Below are positions 11,501-22,172 of a stretch of DNA of 64,000 nt, piece after piece. This DNA is from Sorghum bicolor. Its lineage: Eukaryota > Streptophyta > Magnoliopsida > Poales > Poaceae. The DNA is taken from assembly GCF_000003195.3 (NCBI RefSeq), contig NC_012873.2, forward strand, positions 28,094,547-28,158,546. The letters are read 5' to 3'. The first letter of the stretch is position 1. The number at the start of each line of letters is the position of its first letter. Under the pieces are notes generated by a model that searched no databases, was not told the origin of the DNA, and saw only the letters and a program-made list of their open reading frames with translations. A program made the position numbers and the translations under genes.

Positions 11501-12234
11501 TGGAACATTGAATCTTGAGGATTCCCAGTGTAAGGCCGTGCGGTAGTAGTTGTGGTATACTGAGGACTCTGGTTCACCGGCGCATTGGGAGGTGCCGATG
11601 TCATAGGAGTTTTGCCCCTCATGTCAGTTATTTGTGATGTCCCCGGCGTCAACTCTGGAGGCATACCATAACCCCACCAGTTAGGAGGAAGATTTAACCC
11701 TGACATTGCCGATGCCAACATATCTGTTGTCAGTTTATGCTGCCCAACTGAAATTTGTGGGTTGGTTGCCATCGGCATAGATGGTGCGCCAGTAGTTCCC
11801 AATGTACTTGGAGGGACGGCAGACTGTGCACTTGCATTCGTCAAGGCATCCGATGGAGCCGTGACTTCTGGTGCCGTGGGTTGATGATGGGAAGGGCCCA
11901 CATAATCCGGTGGGATTTGTCCTTCCTTGAAGGTTCTTGCCACGGCGTTGAAAACCGTATTAGACAGTACACCAGCTTGGTTAATCAACGCTCGATTGAT
12001 GGCATTGTCAACCATATCTTGAAGCTTGCCAGGATTGGCGTCGAAGGTGACCTGCCGTGGTGCCAGCAGTGCATCTTTCTGGACCACTTCGCCGCTCCTG
12101 TTTATGCTGAAAGACTTCAGGCATTGCTGCTTGAACTCTTCCATGGCTTGAGCAATAGCTTGCTTCTGCTCATCCTTGAGGTTGGCTTCCGTCACGGGGA
12201 TGACGTTGTCTTGATCGAGGTCAGAGATCGACAT
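8590..12234 (-). CDS. gag: E1 Gag-protease polyprotein
   Basis: I choose the ATG at 12232-12234 (MSISDLDQDNV), just past the primer-binding region. The frame is open further upstream, but that part lies in the LTR. The product has 1214 residues: an N-terminal helical part, a long Q/G/P-rich spacer, a Retrotrans_gag domain at about 430-590 (FTWFISLPPNSVITWADLEKQF, shortened), and a zinc-knuckle-like CKWHNATSHDTNEC near 680. An arginine-rich stretch follows, then a retropepsin with VDGGGAINIM near 1061. The Tat type uses D-G-G instead of D-S/T-G. The stop overlaps the pol start, which suggests termination-reinitiation rather than frameshifting. Confidence 0.94.
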   Translation of the reverse strand: MSISDLDQDNVIPVTEANLKDEQKQAIAQAMEEFKQQCLKSFSINRSGEVVQKDALLAPRQVTFDANPGKLQDMVDNAINRALINQAGVLSNTVFNAVARTFKEGQIPPDYVGPSHHQPTAPEVTAPSDALTNASAQSAVPPSTLGTTGAPSMPMATNPQISVGQHKLTTDMLASAMSGLNLPPNWWGYGMPPELTPGTSQITDMRGKTPMTSAPPNAPVNQSPQYTTTTTARPYTGNPQDSMFQMPNASAESMLMQQRSMAQSGYVNSTTVPNYQSSAAPMPMNANNGWLGQQAFPQSPEQGYQTTGFQQGQVYPGFQGQGIPNQPINFGQQLGGQTIGGQQFGSPQIGGQVTNTMFQGHAPNRHVEVRHQMPDPQPPHRQDADAYWADKIAEVMREQFGIKPKVNTYSYRTPYPPAYDLIPLPHRYKVPDFTKCSGQDDTSTMEHVNRFIIQCGEAGNRDELRVRLFSSSLSGSAFTWFISLPPNSVITWADLEKQFHRYFFSGVHEKKITDLVKLRQRNDESVEGFVQRIREVKNKCYSLVLDDRQLADLAFQGLLPHIRDKYASQEFESLSHLVQRISDQDVKPFEPKRAWNKKVSFVDEATSSDSDEEPVIGLAEWVKNKKPMSCPFGLKEPEKFAFDTAKADRIFDFLLQEGQIKLSPNHVIPSAEELKRMRYCKWHNATSHDTNECKVFRQQLQSAIESGRIKFDSSKAQKPMKIDQHPFPTNMLDAKGKAKVLTSETAEKSASVDPQHQVTTADARSKGLVQEGASSGRLPRSGIVITHRRPRENWQQREDRYRRQQEDYRREEERRRQEWNRHRDHWNCPFFIHCWEENIKLPTVRDCPECNGYDRYGRTDRRYHDDERRFNGPIRGRASVQDRLGGRLSVRDRLGDRVQYFPRNQEELEEMANARVPDEFIFCRDANTHRMESRENRRPAVRQRPLPPWCPQGLTKTQKRRLQRERQEELNKGESSESRQPADTKREGPSAGVNMVFMLPMEFLAPASDDELGFSDQIAQLALDPMTAIFEKPADNERQHLKALFLKGRVDGQPMTKILVDGGGAINIMPYAVYRKLGKGDQDLTKTDMMLKDFEGNVSPVKGAICAELTIGSKTLPTTFFVISGKGAYNLLLGRDWIHANCCVPSTMHQCLVQWVGDKIEIVPGDSSYVIASAKADTYERTRCISGEVWEKDFLKVADYEIQPIQTVGSDDGF

Positions 12235-12256
12235 GTTGATCTTGATCTTGAATCTG

Positions 12257-12273
12257 TCCCACCGGGCGTGCCA
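12257..12273 (-). other. E1 primer-binding site region
   Basis: Just inside the 5' LTR the minus strand reads TGGCACGCCCGGTGGGA. The TGG start matches the CCA end of a tRNA. E3 has TGGCACGCCCAGTGGGA at 31144-31160. I cannot name the tRNA with certainty. Confidence 0.65.
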
Positions 12274-12280
12274 AAAGATG

Positions 12281-12957
12281 TGTTGATGCAAAAACTGATC
12301 TGCAAACACAAAGGGCTAATACCCGATTCAAACGTTAAGGCGTGCCAGCCGATTTGACCTTACTATCGGCAAAGGTGATAACTCGAATACTTTAGTCCTG
12401 ACAACAGCGATGCGCCCGGATGTCACGGCTAAGAGGTACTCACGCGGAACTCGAGAACACGCCGAGCTTAAGTCGACGAATTCCTAAGAACTCGTAATAA
12501 AAGGAAAAAAGGTATGACGAAGTCGTCGAAAAGTAGATACTAGAATATGAGTAAAAACGTGTATTTGATTGATTTCTTGATATCTTGATTACAAGGTCCT
12601 AGGGTTTATATTTATACCCTGCTCAAAGAGCTACGACCAGACACGATTAGAATTCGAGTTCCAAATTACACGGAACCCGTATACAAAAGGATGCAAATAA
12701 CTAAGGAAATAATAAAACTATCCTTCGTGACAAACCGAAACTCCTCCACATGACAACTGGCAGCTTCCGGACTCCTCCTTCGCGTCATCGGCAATCCCCT
12801 TGCCATCGGCAGACCTTTTTACCTGGTCATCGGCACCATATTACTGCCTGTGGACTTAGTCACATTCAACCTTTCCCTCATCGGCAACCATCCTTATCAG
12901 CAACCCGCATCGTACTGCCACCCTATCCTTGACACGTGCCCAAAAATGGTGTCAACA
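12281..12957 (-). repeat. E1 5' LTR
   Basis: This upstream LTR of the minus-strand element is 677 bp long, as is the other LTR. The promoter core TATAAATATA lies at 12607-12616 on the minus strand. Differences from the 3' LTR that I can see include the bases around 691, 772, 898, 1031 and 1238 of the left copy. The target duplication tcctc follows at 12958-12962. Confidence 0.96.
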
Positions 12958-12962
12958 TCCTC

Positions 12963-13326
12963 GTACACTTGGACATTCTTCTTCCAAGACAAGGCCGAAG
13001 TTGCATCAATTTTCAAGAAGTTTGCAAAGAATGCCCAAAATCAATTTGATGTCAAGATCAAGAAGATTAGGAGTGACAATGGCAAAGAGTTTGACAACAC
13101 CAACATTGAAGAATATTGTGATGAAGATGGAATCAAACATGAGTTCTCCTCAACATACACACCACAACAAAATGGGTTGTAGAAAGAAAGAACCGGAAAT
13201 TGATCACCTTGGCAAGAACAATGCTAGATGAGTACAACACTTCGGAGAAAATGTGGGCTGAGGCAATCAACACCGCATGCTATGCATCAAATCGGCTCAT
13301 TCCTCACAAGTTTCTAGAGAAGACAC
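12963..13326 (+). pseudogene. pol: S0 integrase core fragment
   Basis: The frame continues the interrupted VDDYS with YTWTFFFQDKAE and includes the catalytic aspartate region IRSDNGKEF and YTPQQNG. A base is missing at about 13176 (NGL then a stop, instead of an ERKN frame). The rest, ITLARTMLDEYN through NRLIPHKFLEKT, continues in another frame. E2 then interrupts at 13326. The region 541-621 is the left part of the same domain. Confidence 0.88.
13322..13326. repeat. Target-site duplication of E2 (gacac), left copy
   Basis: The bases gacac at 13322-13326 recur at 21528-21532. Removing E2 joins the S0 codons EKT and PYELLNGKK. Confidence 0.97.
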
Positions 13327-14987
13327 TGTTGGGTATTCTTATCATCATTACCAAAAGTAGACAGTTTTCTAATTCTAGCAACGGTGCCAAAAATGCCAAA
13401 CCTATCCCTCATACCACTTAAGCCAAGTTGTCATCCCCAGCATGACATGAGAGACGCGGTATTGAAATATGCAATTGCTCTTCTAAATAAATAATGAATG
13501 GGATCTGCAAGCACACAGATTAATACCGATGTAGCATTTTAACCGGGAAGTATTCCAGGTATCGTTATTTATATTTTTACCACTGGGAAGGGATTAGCAA
13601 TCATCAATATTGGTTACAGAATAGAATATGAGATTGAGCATCTATCATTGCATGTATAATTGAGAACAGTTATCTAACTCTTTCATACATTGATAAGTGT
13701 CACATAAAAGATATATGAAGTAATGAATAATGACAAAGATAATTAATCTGATCAGCCACATATAAATATGATAAGCACCTCAATTAGATACTCTAGAAAG
13801 TCATTAGCATGGAATTAGAACGAACTACTAGAATATTTCCTATGTTATTCTCAACTATATAGTCTACTATTATAATAGTTCGTGCAAGCATACTTAGCAA
13901 TCATTGTGAGACAAGACTACGCCCATGCATAGTGATATTAGCAAGGTAAATGAGAAACATAGCAATCACTCCCCTGTAATAATATTGCTCTGCCAGCCCA
14001 ATACACGAGAGGGGGACTATATAAGAATCAATGAAGCTGTCACTATCACGAACTACCCCACGATCTGGCATATTGGGTACAATCGCAGATAAATACGGTA
14101 TAAGCACCACGCCTACACAATATCTATCATTTACCCATGGATCCGATGGATAAACGTTATACGATCCTAAACATGTATATAGATCCAATCTAACTAAGCC
14201 AAGTACATAACTATGATAAACTAAGAACAATATAATCTTGAATATAAACAAGTAGAGCAAAGTCATAAGCAATATATTGAAGTAGAACAAAGTCATATTC
14301 ATAATATTGAAGAACAAAGATAATTAGAAAGCAATTAGAAGCACAATTAGAGAATTACCAAGAATCCTCTTGACAGATCCGGAAACCTATCAAAGATTGA
14401 CTCCATCTAGTTCTAATCCTATGTAGCTATGCTAATCTAGATGTCTAATTGATGTGGTGGCTCTAATCTTGATCAGGGGCTTCTTCTCCCTTGAGGAATA
14501 ATGAATTAGGGTTGAGAGGCTCTCTCCTCCAGGGGCCAGGGGGTCTGATTTTATAGTCCCTTCAAGTGAATATGGGCTGTTGGATCAAACCGACATAGAT
14601 TGTATGGTTTAGATTCATCCTTTAGGTCGGTGGAGATCTCCCACGAAGCAGAGTCCTGATTGGACTCTCAGAGGGGGCGGGCGCCCAGGGCAGGAGGGCG
14701 GGCGCCCTGCCTCTGGCCCCGTTTCGCCTCCGCTTCGGTCTCGTGGCTTCTGGAGTCTTCTAGATGTAAGATAATTGCGCGGCACGTTAATATCTCTATG
14801 TAATCCCGACGTGTGGGCCTTTCTTCCGTATTTCCTGATAACCACCTGTAGAAATAGACAAACACCAAAACTCATGGAATTCTGTCAGATAAAACCCTAA
14901 GTCTAGATGTTGATTTCATTTGGATCCTGTTCTTTATTTATTTGATAATTAAATTTGATACTTAAGGACCGTCAACAAACTCCCCCA
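13327..14987 (-). repeat. E2 3' LTR
   Basis: Begins TGTTGGGTATTC and ends GGACCGTCAACA. A minus-strand TATA (CTATAAAA, 14549-14556) lies in the middle. Upstream of it, at 14676-14686 and 14697-14707, are two perfect GGCGGGCGCCC boxes. A hydrophobic open frame of about 135 residues lies in 13901-14317. It also exists in the other LTR, but I have no evidence that it is a gene. Confidence 0.95.
14676..14707. promoter_or_regulatory. Paired GGCGGGCGCCC boxes in E2 3' LTR
   Basis: Two identical 11-mers start 21 bp apart, about 120-150 bp upstream of the minus-strand TATA. The 5' LTR keeps the pair at 21226-21236 and 21247-21257 with one transition each. E6 has a perfect pair with the same 21-bp spacing. 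Confidence 0.6.
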
Positions 14988-15002
14988 AGCTTACCTCTTG
15001 CT
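14988..15002 (-). other. E2 polypurine tract
   Basis: The minus strand reads AAGCTTGGGGGAGTT directly before the 3' LTR. The identical sequence flanks the E6 LTR at 59825-59839. Confidence 0.8.
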
Positions 15003-17145
15003 CGTCCCTGAGCAAGGATAGACTCAGCTATGGATCATAAGTTGTTGCAATATCTTTAAAAATTGACGGTACACAAGCTTTTTTTTTAAATAAGATATCA
15101 TCTCTGAGTTAGAGTAAACTGTCAAGACTTAAAACTTACTTACTTTACCTACACCATAGGACTTGTAACCGTCACTTCTGTCTTGAGTAGTTAAAAGATA
15201 GAACAGTCTATCCAAGTGGGATGTCTCTTATTCTTGATCAGCTATAGCTCTGGTGTTTTTGCAGATTTTCAAATAAAACTCAGAGATTCCTTGTATGACT
15301 CTCTCATATCTCTCTTTTGTGGTATTTCTGGAACCTTACCAAGGCAGTGATGGTATATGCCTTCTCTCAAGATATGTAGTATTTGTGGTATAAAGCATAG
15401 TGACATTGCCTTCTCTCTCACCCTACTCTAATAAGGCTTTAATATTTGGAGCTCATAGGTGGGAGATAAAATATACATACTTACAAGACATTTATTGTAT
15501 AGTCAAACCATGGATCCAAAGTAACAAGTCAATAAGTTTAATCAAGATGTGCATGTGTGGCGAATGAATGGTGTATGGTGATGATGGTGGTAACAGTGGT
15601 GAAAGTCTAATTCTACTTTTGCTCTTTGAGGGGATATATACCTTCCTTGCTTTTTGAATAGTGAGGAGAATGAGATGCTCTTCATTTTCTTTCCTCTCAG
15701 GTGGGTATCTCATACCCCTAATTCTACTATCGGACACTTGTCCATTTTTACCTCTCGTCTCACTTTTTCTTTTCTTTCGAGGTTCCGAGCACTTGCTCCT
15801 TTTTATTTCCTCGTATCTCTCTCTTTTTTTAGAGCACTCATCTCTTGAGATGATATAGCAAGTGGTAGTAACAAGATAACTTGAGCATTTATTTCACAGG
15901 GGAAAACAGAAATATTTTTAATTATTCTCTCCCAGGTTAGGAGTAGAATATTTTTAGGTGGTTCTGGAGATGGAAATGGATGGATATATGTGGATGGTAC
16001 TTCCGGAATAGAAGTAGCATATATGAGTGAACGTGCAAGTGAAATCTTGATTTAACCACATGACAAGCTGCTAAGGGTCTACACAGCTTGACCACACTCA
16101 ATGCTCATAAGCAGTAAATAGTAAATGTGTGGCTCAAAGTCTAGCAAGCATGTATATATGGCTGTGGTAGGAATTTAAACTCTCATCATACAGGAACTCA
16201 TCATGCAATATTTTAAAGATTTTCAAAGATAAAATTCTCCAGAATTCTAGCATCTCTAGGAACAGATAAATAGCAGCTCAACCTTCCCATATCGTATTCG
16301 TTAACAACTTAGACTTCAGATCAAGTTTTCATCCCACAAGTTTAGGTCTAGATCAAGCTTTAAATTATAACAGTTATGTCTAAACTTGAGAGAGAACTTA
16401 AAATATGCAAATTAGGCAGAGCAACTATTCATCATAACCATGCTTGAGTTTTATTATTAAGATACAGATTAGCATAGCCACATTATTTATTTATTAAACA
16501 CACTAAGCAAAAGATATATATATATAAGCATAAAATCTTTATTTGGTTTTTCCTGGTTTATGTATATTTATATTCTAAAATAGTATAAGTATAAAGGTAG
16601 ATAGATAGAGATACTTATCGAGATAAACGGGGGTGCTCTCCCCCAAGCTGAATTTTGACGTAATTTCTCTTGATGTAGCTAGCAGGTGGCAGAGGTGTAT
16701 TTGAAAGTCAGCAGCATTCTGACAGCGATTAGAATGTCCTCCATCTGCTAGTCTTCTTGATTCTTAAATTCTGTAGAGCTCAAATAGACAACAAAGCTTG
16801 TGGAACTGATTAAGTGTTAGCATAAATATCTAGCCTTTATCATGTTGAGACTCCTTAATAATTATTACTCCCTGTTTTTATATTTTTATTTTATAAAGCA
16901 GAAATGAAATATTTATTTTATTTTTATGCCACCACAGTGAATGTACTTATGGGTTTTATGCCACTCGTATACTCACATGGGGCTTACTGTTTTTCAACAT
17001 TTTTATTTTCTTTTTAAAATAGTATGAACATAATTAACTAAGCAGACTATTTAAAATAACTGAAAGGGAAAGGATAACTACCAAGTTTACCTCTTGGCAA
17101 GGCGTTCGGTGTTTTTAAGTCCTCCGAACGGGACTCTCCATTTTC
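15003..17145. other. E2 internal non-coding region
   Basis: About 2.1 kb between the protease end and the purine tract. I see no coding sequence on either strand. It has A/T-rich blocks and pyrimidine runs (for example 15760-15832). E6 conserves it from about 59840 to 61960, so it is a fixed part of this family and not a random deletion scar. In full Athila elements pol and an env-like gene precede the 3' non-coding part. Confidence 0.75.
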
Positions 17146-19716
17146 TCAATTGTCCTGGGATTCGTTGGGTGGCGTAGTCGGTACTTCCGGCAGCGCCTCC
17201 TCTTCATGTATAGTTATCTTCTCTTTCCATACCTGACTCGGTGCTTCGGTCTCCTCTGGATAATTCTGTTTAAACTCTACGTCTTCTGACCTTATCACTT
17301 CTTGTTCATAGTCTGCCCATCCGTCCTTGATGATTTGCCTCCTCTTCTCTGAGGGGAAGTGCATATGGACTTCTCCGATTCCAATGTAGATGATTGCTTT
17401 AACGGTGCTGAGGAACGGTCTTCCAAGGATGATGGGTGGATCGTATTCATCTTCTCCCATGTCAATAACCTGAAAGTCTGTGTAGACAAAATGATCGTCT
17501 ATCTTGACTGGGACATCAGTTATTGTTCCTTTAACTTCTCGAAACGTCTGATCTGCCATCTGGAGCTGAATATATGTTGGTTTTAGGGGCATGGTTCCGA
17601 ACAAGAGCCGATAGGTGACTGCGGCCATTATGTTGATGCCCGATCCGGTGTCGCAAAACGTCTTGTAGAAGCTGTATCCATTTATGGAGCAGTAGATGCT
17701 TGGCATTCCTGGGTCGTCCTTCTTGGTCAAAAACGGTGACTTAAGTTGATGATCTTGGCCTCCATGAACTGCATTGACCATCTTAGCTGACTCGGTCCAC
17801 ACTTGCTTGTTCCTGTTCCTCCTGTTGGTCCTCTTCCTTGATTCACGTCTGGATTGATCTAGGATTTGTGTAGTCTTGTTCCTGAAGAAAAATGTCTCCT
17901 TCCTCACTTTGATGTAGAAACTGATATTGGCAGCACTGCCGTAGATGATAGCTCCCGTGGTGTTCAAGAATAGCCTCCCTAAGATGATAGGTGCCCTCTC
18001 ATCATTTCCGGTCTCTACTACTACGAAGTCTGCTGGGGCATACAAGGTACCAACTCGGACACAAAGGTTCCTCAATATTCCTTTTGGAAAACTTATTGCC
18101 TGATCTGCAAACTGTAAACATATGGTTGTTTCTAATAAAGGATATGTAAAGAATTTTTCATAGAGTACCCTGGGTATAATGTTGACACTGGAGCCAAAGT
18201 CACAGAGTGCTTCTGGGACGTCCACCATGCCGATGGAGATCGGGATGACGGGGTGTCCTGGATCTCCTCTCTTGACCGGCAGAAGGTTAGTAGTGAATTC
18301 AGTGACGAGGTTACTCCAATTACCTGCATCAAACATGTCTACAAGATTTGCAGATTCTAATCCTTCCGGTTGTGATGGTATACCGGGGTTAGTAGCAGGA
18401 ACAACAGCAGCTATTTGATTTAACTGAGATTCAATCATTTTATTAAAGCTAATTTGATTCTTGATGGCAGTAGAGAAATTATCCATTCTATTATTTATAT
18501 TTTCTAGCATTTTATCATTAGATGCCAATTTCTTAGATAGGTTATCCATTAGCTTTCCTTGATTAGACACTAACTCTCTCAAAGGTGGAAAATTATTATT
18601 ATTGTTGTAAGAATTGTTACCTTGATAATTACCTGAGTAGTTAGGCCTCTGTTGATTCCAACCGTGATTTTGTTGAGGACGGTTGTAGTAGTAGTAGTTG
18701 TTGTTGTTGATGTAGTTCACATCCTCAAGCATCTCAGGACAGTGATTGCCTGAGTGTCCAGTATCTCCACACTCCTCACATGTCATGTGAGAGTCGTAGA
18801 TGTGCATCACTTCCTTCTTATCTCCAGCTCTATCGTCGAGCTTCTTCATGAGCAGGTCTAGCTTTGCAGACAGCATGTCTACCTCCTTCAGCTGATGCAG
18901 ACCTCCCCCTCTCTTGCGTGTCTGGGTCCTCTCTTCATTTCAGCTTTAGTTGGACGCCATCTTCTCCACAAGAGCTGTGGCTTGTGATATAGTAAGTGAT
19001 AAGAATGCTCCTCCAGCTGCAGCATCCATGGTTTCTCGGGCACTGTTGCCGAGCCCATGATAAAACGTCTGCATCAATAGCCAACTCTCCATTCCATGAT
19101 GGGGACATTCTAGGATGTAGTCTTGGAAGCGCTCTCATGCTTCTGGAACAGATTCATCATTTTGTTGCTGAAAACTTATAATCTTCGCACAGAGAGCATT
19201 GGTCTTGCCCATGGGAAAGAACTTAGCCAGGAAGTTTGTTGAGCAAAGTGCCCACGTAGTATTCTTCTCCTTTGTAGCGTACAACCACTGCTTTGCTCTT
19301 CCTAAGAGTGAGAATGGGAAGAGGCGAAGTAGTATAGCATCTTTGGAAACTCCTGATATGGTAAATGTGTTGCAAATCTCCAGGAAGTGTTGTAGATGAG
19401 CACTAGCATCTTCGTGTGCCTTCCTACAAAACTGGTTGGATTGCACCATGTTGATAAGTCCAGGCTTGAGCTCAAAGTTGCCATCGATCTCTGCAGCAGG
19501 TCCAGTGCGGATGTTGTCTGTAGTGGGAGCTGAGAACTCACGGATTGATTTGTTCGCCATGGCTTCGAACTCTGAAGACAAGTTTCGGTGATCTTCTTGA
19601 TTGGATGAAGCTTCTTGCTGAAGTGTTGATGATCTCTTCTTGAACTTGGCTCTCGTCTTCTTGAATAATGCTTCGGGATTGTCAACAAAATTTCCTGGAA
19701 GATGTCTTCTATTCAT
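17146..19716 (-). pseudogene. gag: E2 Gag with two tandem retropepsin-like domains, three nonsense codons
   Basis: One frame runs from 19716 to 17146, broken only by TGA at 19135-19137, TAA at 18946-18948 and TGA at 18940-18942. Each is explained by one C-to-T or G-to-A change (TGG or CAA codons). The Gag part (MNRRHLPGNF start, LLRLFPFSLLGRAKQWL) is a Retrotrans_gag domain. A CCHC knuckle, CEECGDTGHSGNHC, lies at about 18739-18780, followed by an N-rich stretch. Two protease-like units follow. The first has ALCDFGSSVNIIP and ILGRLFLNTTGAIIY. The second has FCDTGSGINIM and ILGRPFLSTVKAIIY. Only the second keeps D-T-G. No pol follows. Confidence 0.9.
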
Positions 19717-19851
19717 ACATTCCCCTGCATAAGATAAAATAGAAAAATATTAGGGTAAAACTGTATGAGAGAATTAATAAGCTCAATCATATTAGTGATG
19801 CGAATGATAACTCAAAATCTTTTATTCCATTCCTGATTATTAATCAACCTT

Positions 19852-19868
19852 CCCCGGCAACGGCGCCA
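19852..19868 (-). other. E2 primer-binding site
   Basis: The minus strand reads TGGCGCCGTTGCCGGGG, eight bases inside the 5' LTR. This is the primer site known from Athila-type elements, which I recall being matched to tRNA-Asp. Confidence 0.85.
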
Positions 19869-19876
19869 AAAATGCT

Positions 19877-21527
19877 TGTTGGGTATTCTTAACATCATTA
19901 CCAAAAGTAGACAGTTTTCTAATTCTAGCAATGGTGCCAAAAATGCCAAACCTATCCCTCATACCACTTAAGCCAAGTTGTCATCCCCAGCATGACACGA
20001 GAGACGCGGTATTGAAATATGCAATTGCTCTTCTAAATAAATAATGAATGGGATCTGCAAGCGCACAGATTAATACCGATGTAGCATTTTAACCGGGAAG
20101 TATTCCAGGTATCGTTATTTATATTTTTACCACTGGGAAGGGATTAGCAATCATCAATATTGATTACAGAATAGAATATGAGATTGAGCATCTATCATTG
20201 CATGTATAATTGAGAACAGTTATCTAACTCTTTTATACAGGGATAAGTGTCACATAAAAGATATATGAAGTAATGAATAATGACAAAGATAATTAATCTG
20301 ATCAGCCACATATAAATATGATAAGCACCTCAATTAGATACTCTAGAAAGTTATTAGCATGGAATTAGAACGAACTACAAGAATATTTCCTATGTTATTC
20401 TCAACTATATAGTCTAGCATTATCATAGTTAGTGCAAGCATACTTAGCAATCATTGTGAGACAAGACTACGCCCATGCATAGTGATATTAGCAAGGTAAA
20501 TGAGAAACATAGCAATCACTCCCCTATAATAATTTTGCTCTGCCAGCCCAATACACGAGAGGGGGACTATATAAGAATCAATGAAGCTGTCACTATCACA
20601 AACTACCCCACGATCTGGCATATTGGGTACAATCGCAGATAAATACGGTATAAGCACCACGCCTACACAATATCTATCATTTACCCATGGATCCATTGGA
20701 TAAACGTTGTATGATCCTAAACATGTATATAGATCCAATCTAACTAAGCCAAGTACATAACTATGATAAACTAAGAACAATATAATCTTGAATATAAACA
20801 AGTAGAGCAAAGTCATAAGAAATATATTGAAGTAGAACAAAGTCATATTCATAATATTGAAGAACAAAGATAATTAGAAAGCAATTAGAAGCACAATTAG
20901 AGAATTACCAAGAATCCTCTTGACAGATCCGGAAACCAATCGAAGATTGACTCCTTCTAGTTCTAATCCTATGTAGCTATGCTAATCTAGATGTCTAATT
21001 GATGTGGTGGCTCTAATCTTGATCAGGGGCTTCTTCTCCCTTGAGGAATAATGAATTAGGGTTGAGAGGCTCTCTCCTCCAGGGGCCAGGGGGTCTGGTT
21101 TTATAGTCCCTTCAAGTGAATATGGGCCGTTGGATCAAACCGACATAGATTGTATGGTTTAGATTCATCCTTTAGGTTGGTGGAGATCTCCCAGGAAGCA
21201 GAGTCCTGATTGGACTCTCAGAGGGGGTGGGCGCCCAGGGCAGGAGGGCGGGCACCCTGCCTCTGGCCCCGTTTCGCCTCCGCTTCGGTCTCGTGGCTTC
21301 TGGAGTCTTCTAGATGTAAGATATTTGCGTGGCACGTTAATATCTCTATGTAATCCCGACGTGTGGGCCTTTCTTCCATATTTCCTGATAACCCCCTGCA
21401 GAAATAGACAAACACCAAAACTCGTGGAATTCTGTCAGATAAAACCCTAAGTCTAGATGTTGATTTCATTTGGATCCTTTTCTTTATTTATTTGATAATT
21501 AAATTTGATACTTAAGGACCGTCAACA
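19877..21527 (-). repeat. E2 5' LTR
   Basis: A 1651-bp LTR with minus-strand TATA CTATAAAA at 21099-21106. The paired GC boxes at 21226-21257 are present but each carries one transition (GGTGGGCGCCC and GGCGGGCACCC), which may have weakened this promoter. The target duplication gacac follows at 21528-21532. Confidence 0.95.
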
Positions 21528-21532
21528 GACAC

Positions 21533-22172
21533 CATATGAGTTGCTCAATGGGAAGAAGCACAATGTCTCATTCTTTATAGTGTTTGGGTGCAAATGCTAC
21601 ATCTACAAGAAGCGCCAACACTTGGGCAAGTTCCAAAGAAGATGTGACATTGGCTGCTTTGTTGGCTATTCATCAAAGTCCAAGGCATATAGGGTCTTTA
21701 ACCATGCCACAAACATGGTTGAAGAAACATTTGATGTTGAATTTGATGAAACTAATGGCTCCCAAGGAGCAAGTGATAATCTTGATGATGTAGGTGGTGA
21801 ACCATTGAGGGACGCCATGAAGAATATGTCGGTGGGAGACATCAAGCCAAAAGAAGATGATGATGTGCAAGTCATTGAGCCACCATCCACCTCACATGTA
21901 CCACAAGATGAAGACAAGGACATGAGAGATGCTCATGAAGACACCCAAGTCACTCATGAGCAAGCGGTGGCACAAGCACAAGATGTTGATGCTCCACAAG
22001 CAACCCCTCAAGTGGCGCCAAGAAGATCATCACATCTCCTCCAAGATCACTCTCAAGATCTCATCATCGGGAGTCCATCATGTGGTGTAACTACACGCTC
22101 TAGACATGCTTTATTTATTGAACATCACGCTTTTGTGTGTCTTGAAGATGAATCAAAGACTAGAGGAAGCTC
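21533..22172 (+). pseudogene. pol: S0 integrase C-terminal region and linker to RT
   Basis: The frame resumes with PYELLNGKKHNVSFF and FGCKCYIYKKR, the copia integrase C-terminal motif, then GCFVGYSSKSKAYRVFN. An acidic, low-complexity linker with VIEPPSTS and APRRSSHLLQDHSQ follows, as is normal before copia RT. A frameshift at about 22165 separates it from RT. Confidence 0.88.

Larger units (their letters stand above)
622..12957 (-). mobile_element. E1: Tat/Grande-type Ty3/gypsy retrotransposon with antisense PMD gene
   Basis: This 12,336-bp element lies on the minus strand. It has two 677-bp LTRs (622-1298 and 12281-12957) that begin TGTTGATG and end TCAACA, a 5-bp target duplication, a primer-binding region, and a purine tract next to the 3' LTR. 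Gag-protease and pol are uninterrupted. Between pol and the 3' LTR a spliced gene runs on the opposite strand. I count about five substitutions between the two LTRs (about 0.7 percent), so the insertion is young. The order protease, RT, RNase H, second RNase H-like domain, integrase, and the absence of a chromodomain, place it in the Tat group. Antisense extra reading frames at this position have been described in grass Tat elements. Confidence 0.95.
13327..21527 (-). mobile_element. E2: non-autonomous Athila-like element (gag-protease only)
   Basis: This 8.2-kb element lies on the minus strand. It has LTRs of 1661 and 1651 bp (13327-14987, 19877-21527), TG...CA ends, the target duplication gacac, the primer-binding site TGGCGCCGTTGCCGGGG and a GGGGGAG purine tract. 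The only coding sequence is gag with two protease-like domains. There is no RT, RNase H or integrase in either strand. The primer site and the CD-F/L-G-S-S-V-N protease style are those of Athila-group Ty3/gypsy elements. It must have depended on enzymes from a relative. LTR divergence looks like roughly 2 percent or more, so E2 is older than E1. Confidence 0.9.

Noticed and set aside
11755..12357. Long + strand open frame of 200 residues opposite E1 gag (and 31061-31594 opposite E3 gag)
   Set aside because: It is a shadow of the gag reading frame. Its composition follows gag codons, and it has no start context or domain.
13901..20867. Hydrophobic open frame of about 135 residues in both E2 LTRs
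   Set aside because: It lies in young duplicated LTRs, so being open twice says little. There is no counterpart in the E6 LTR and no recognisable family.
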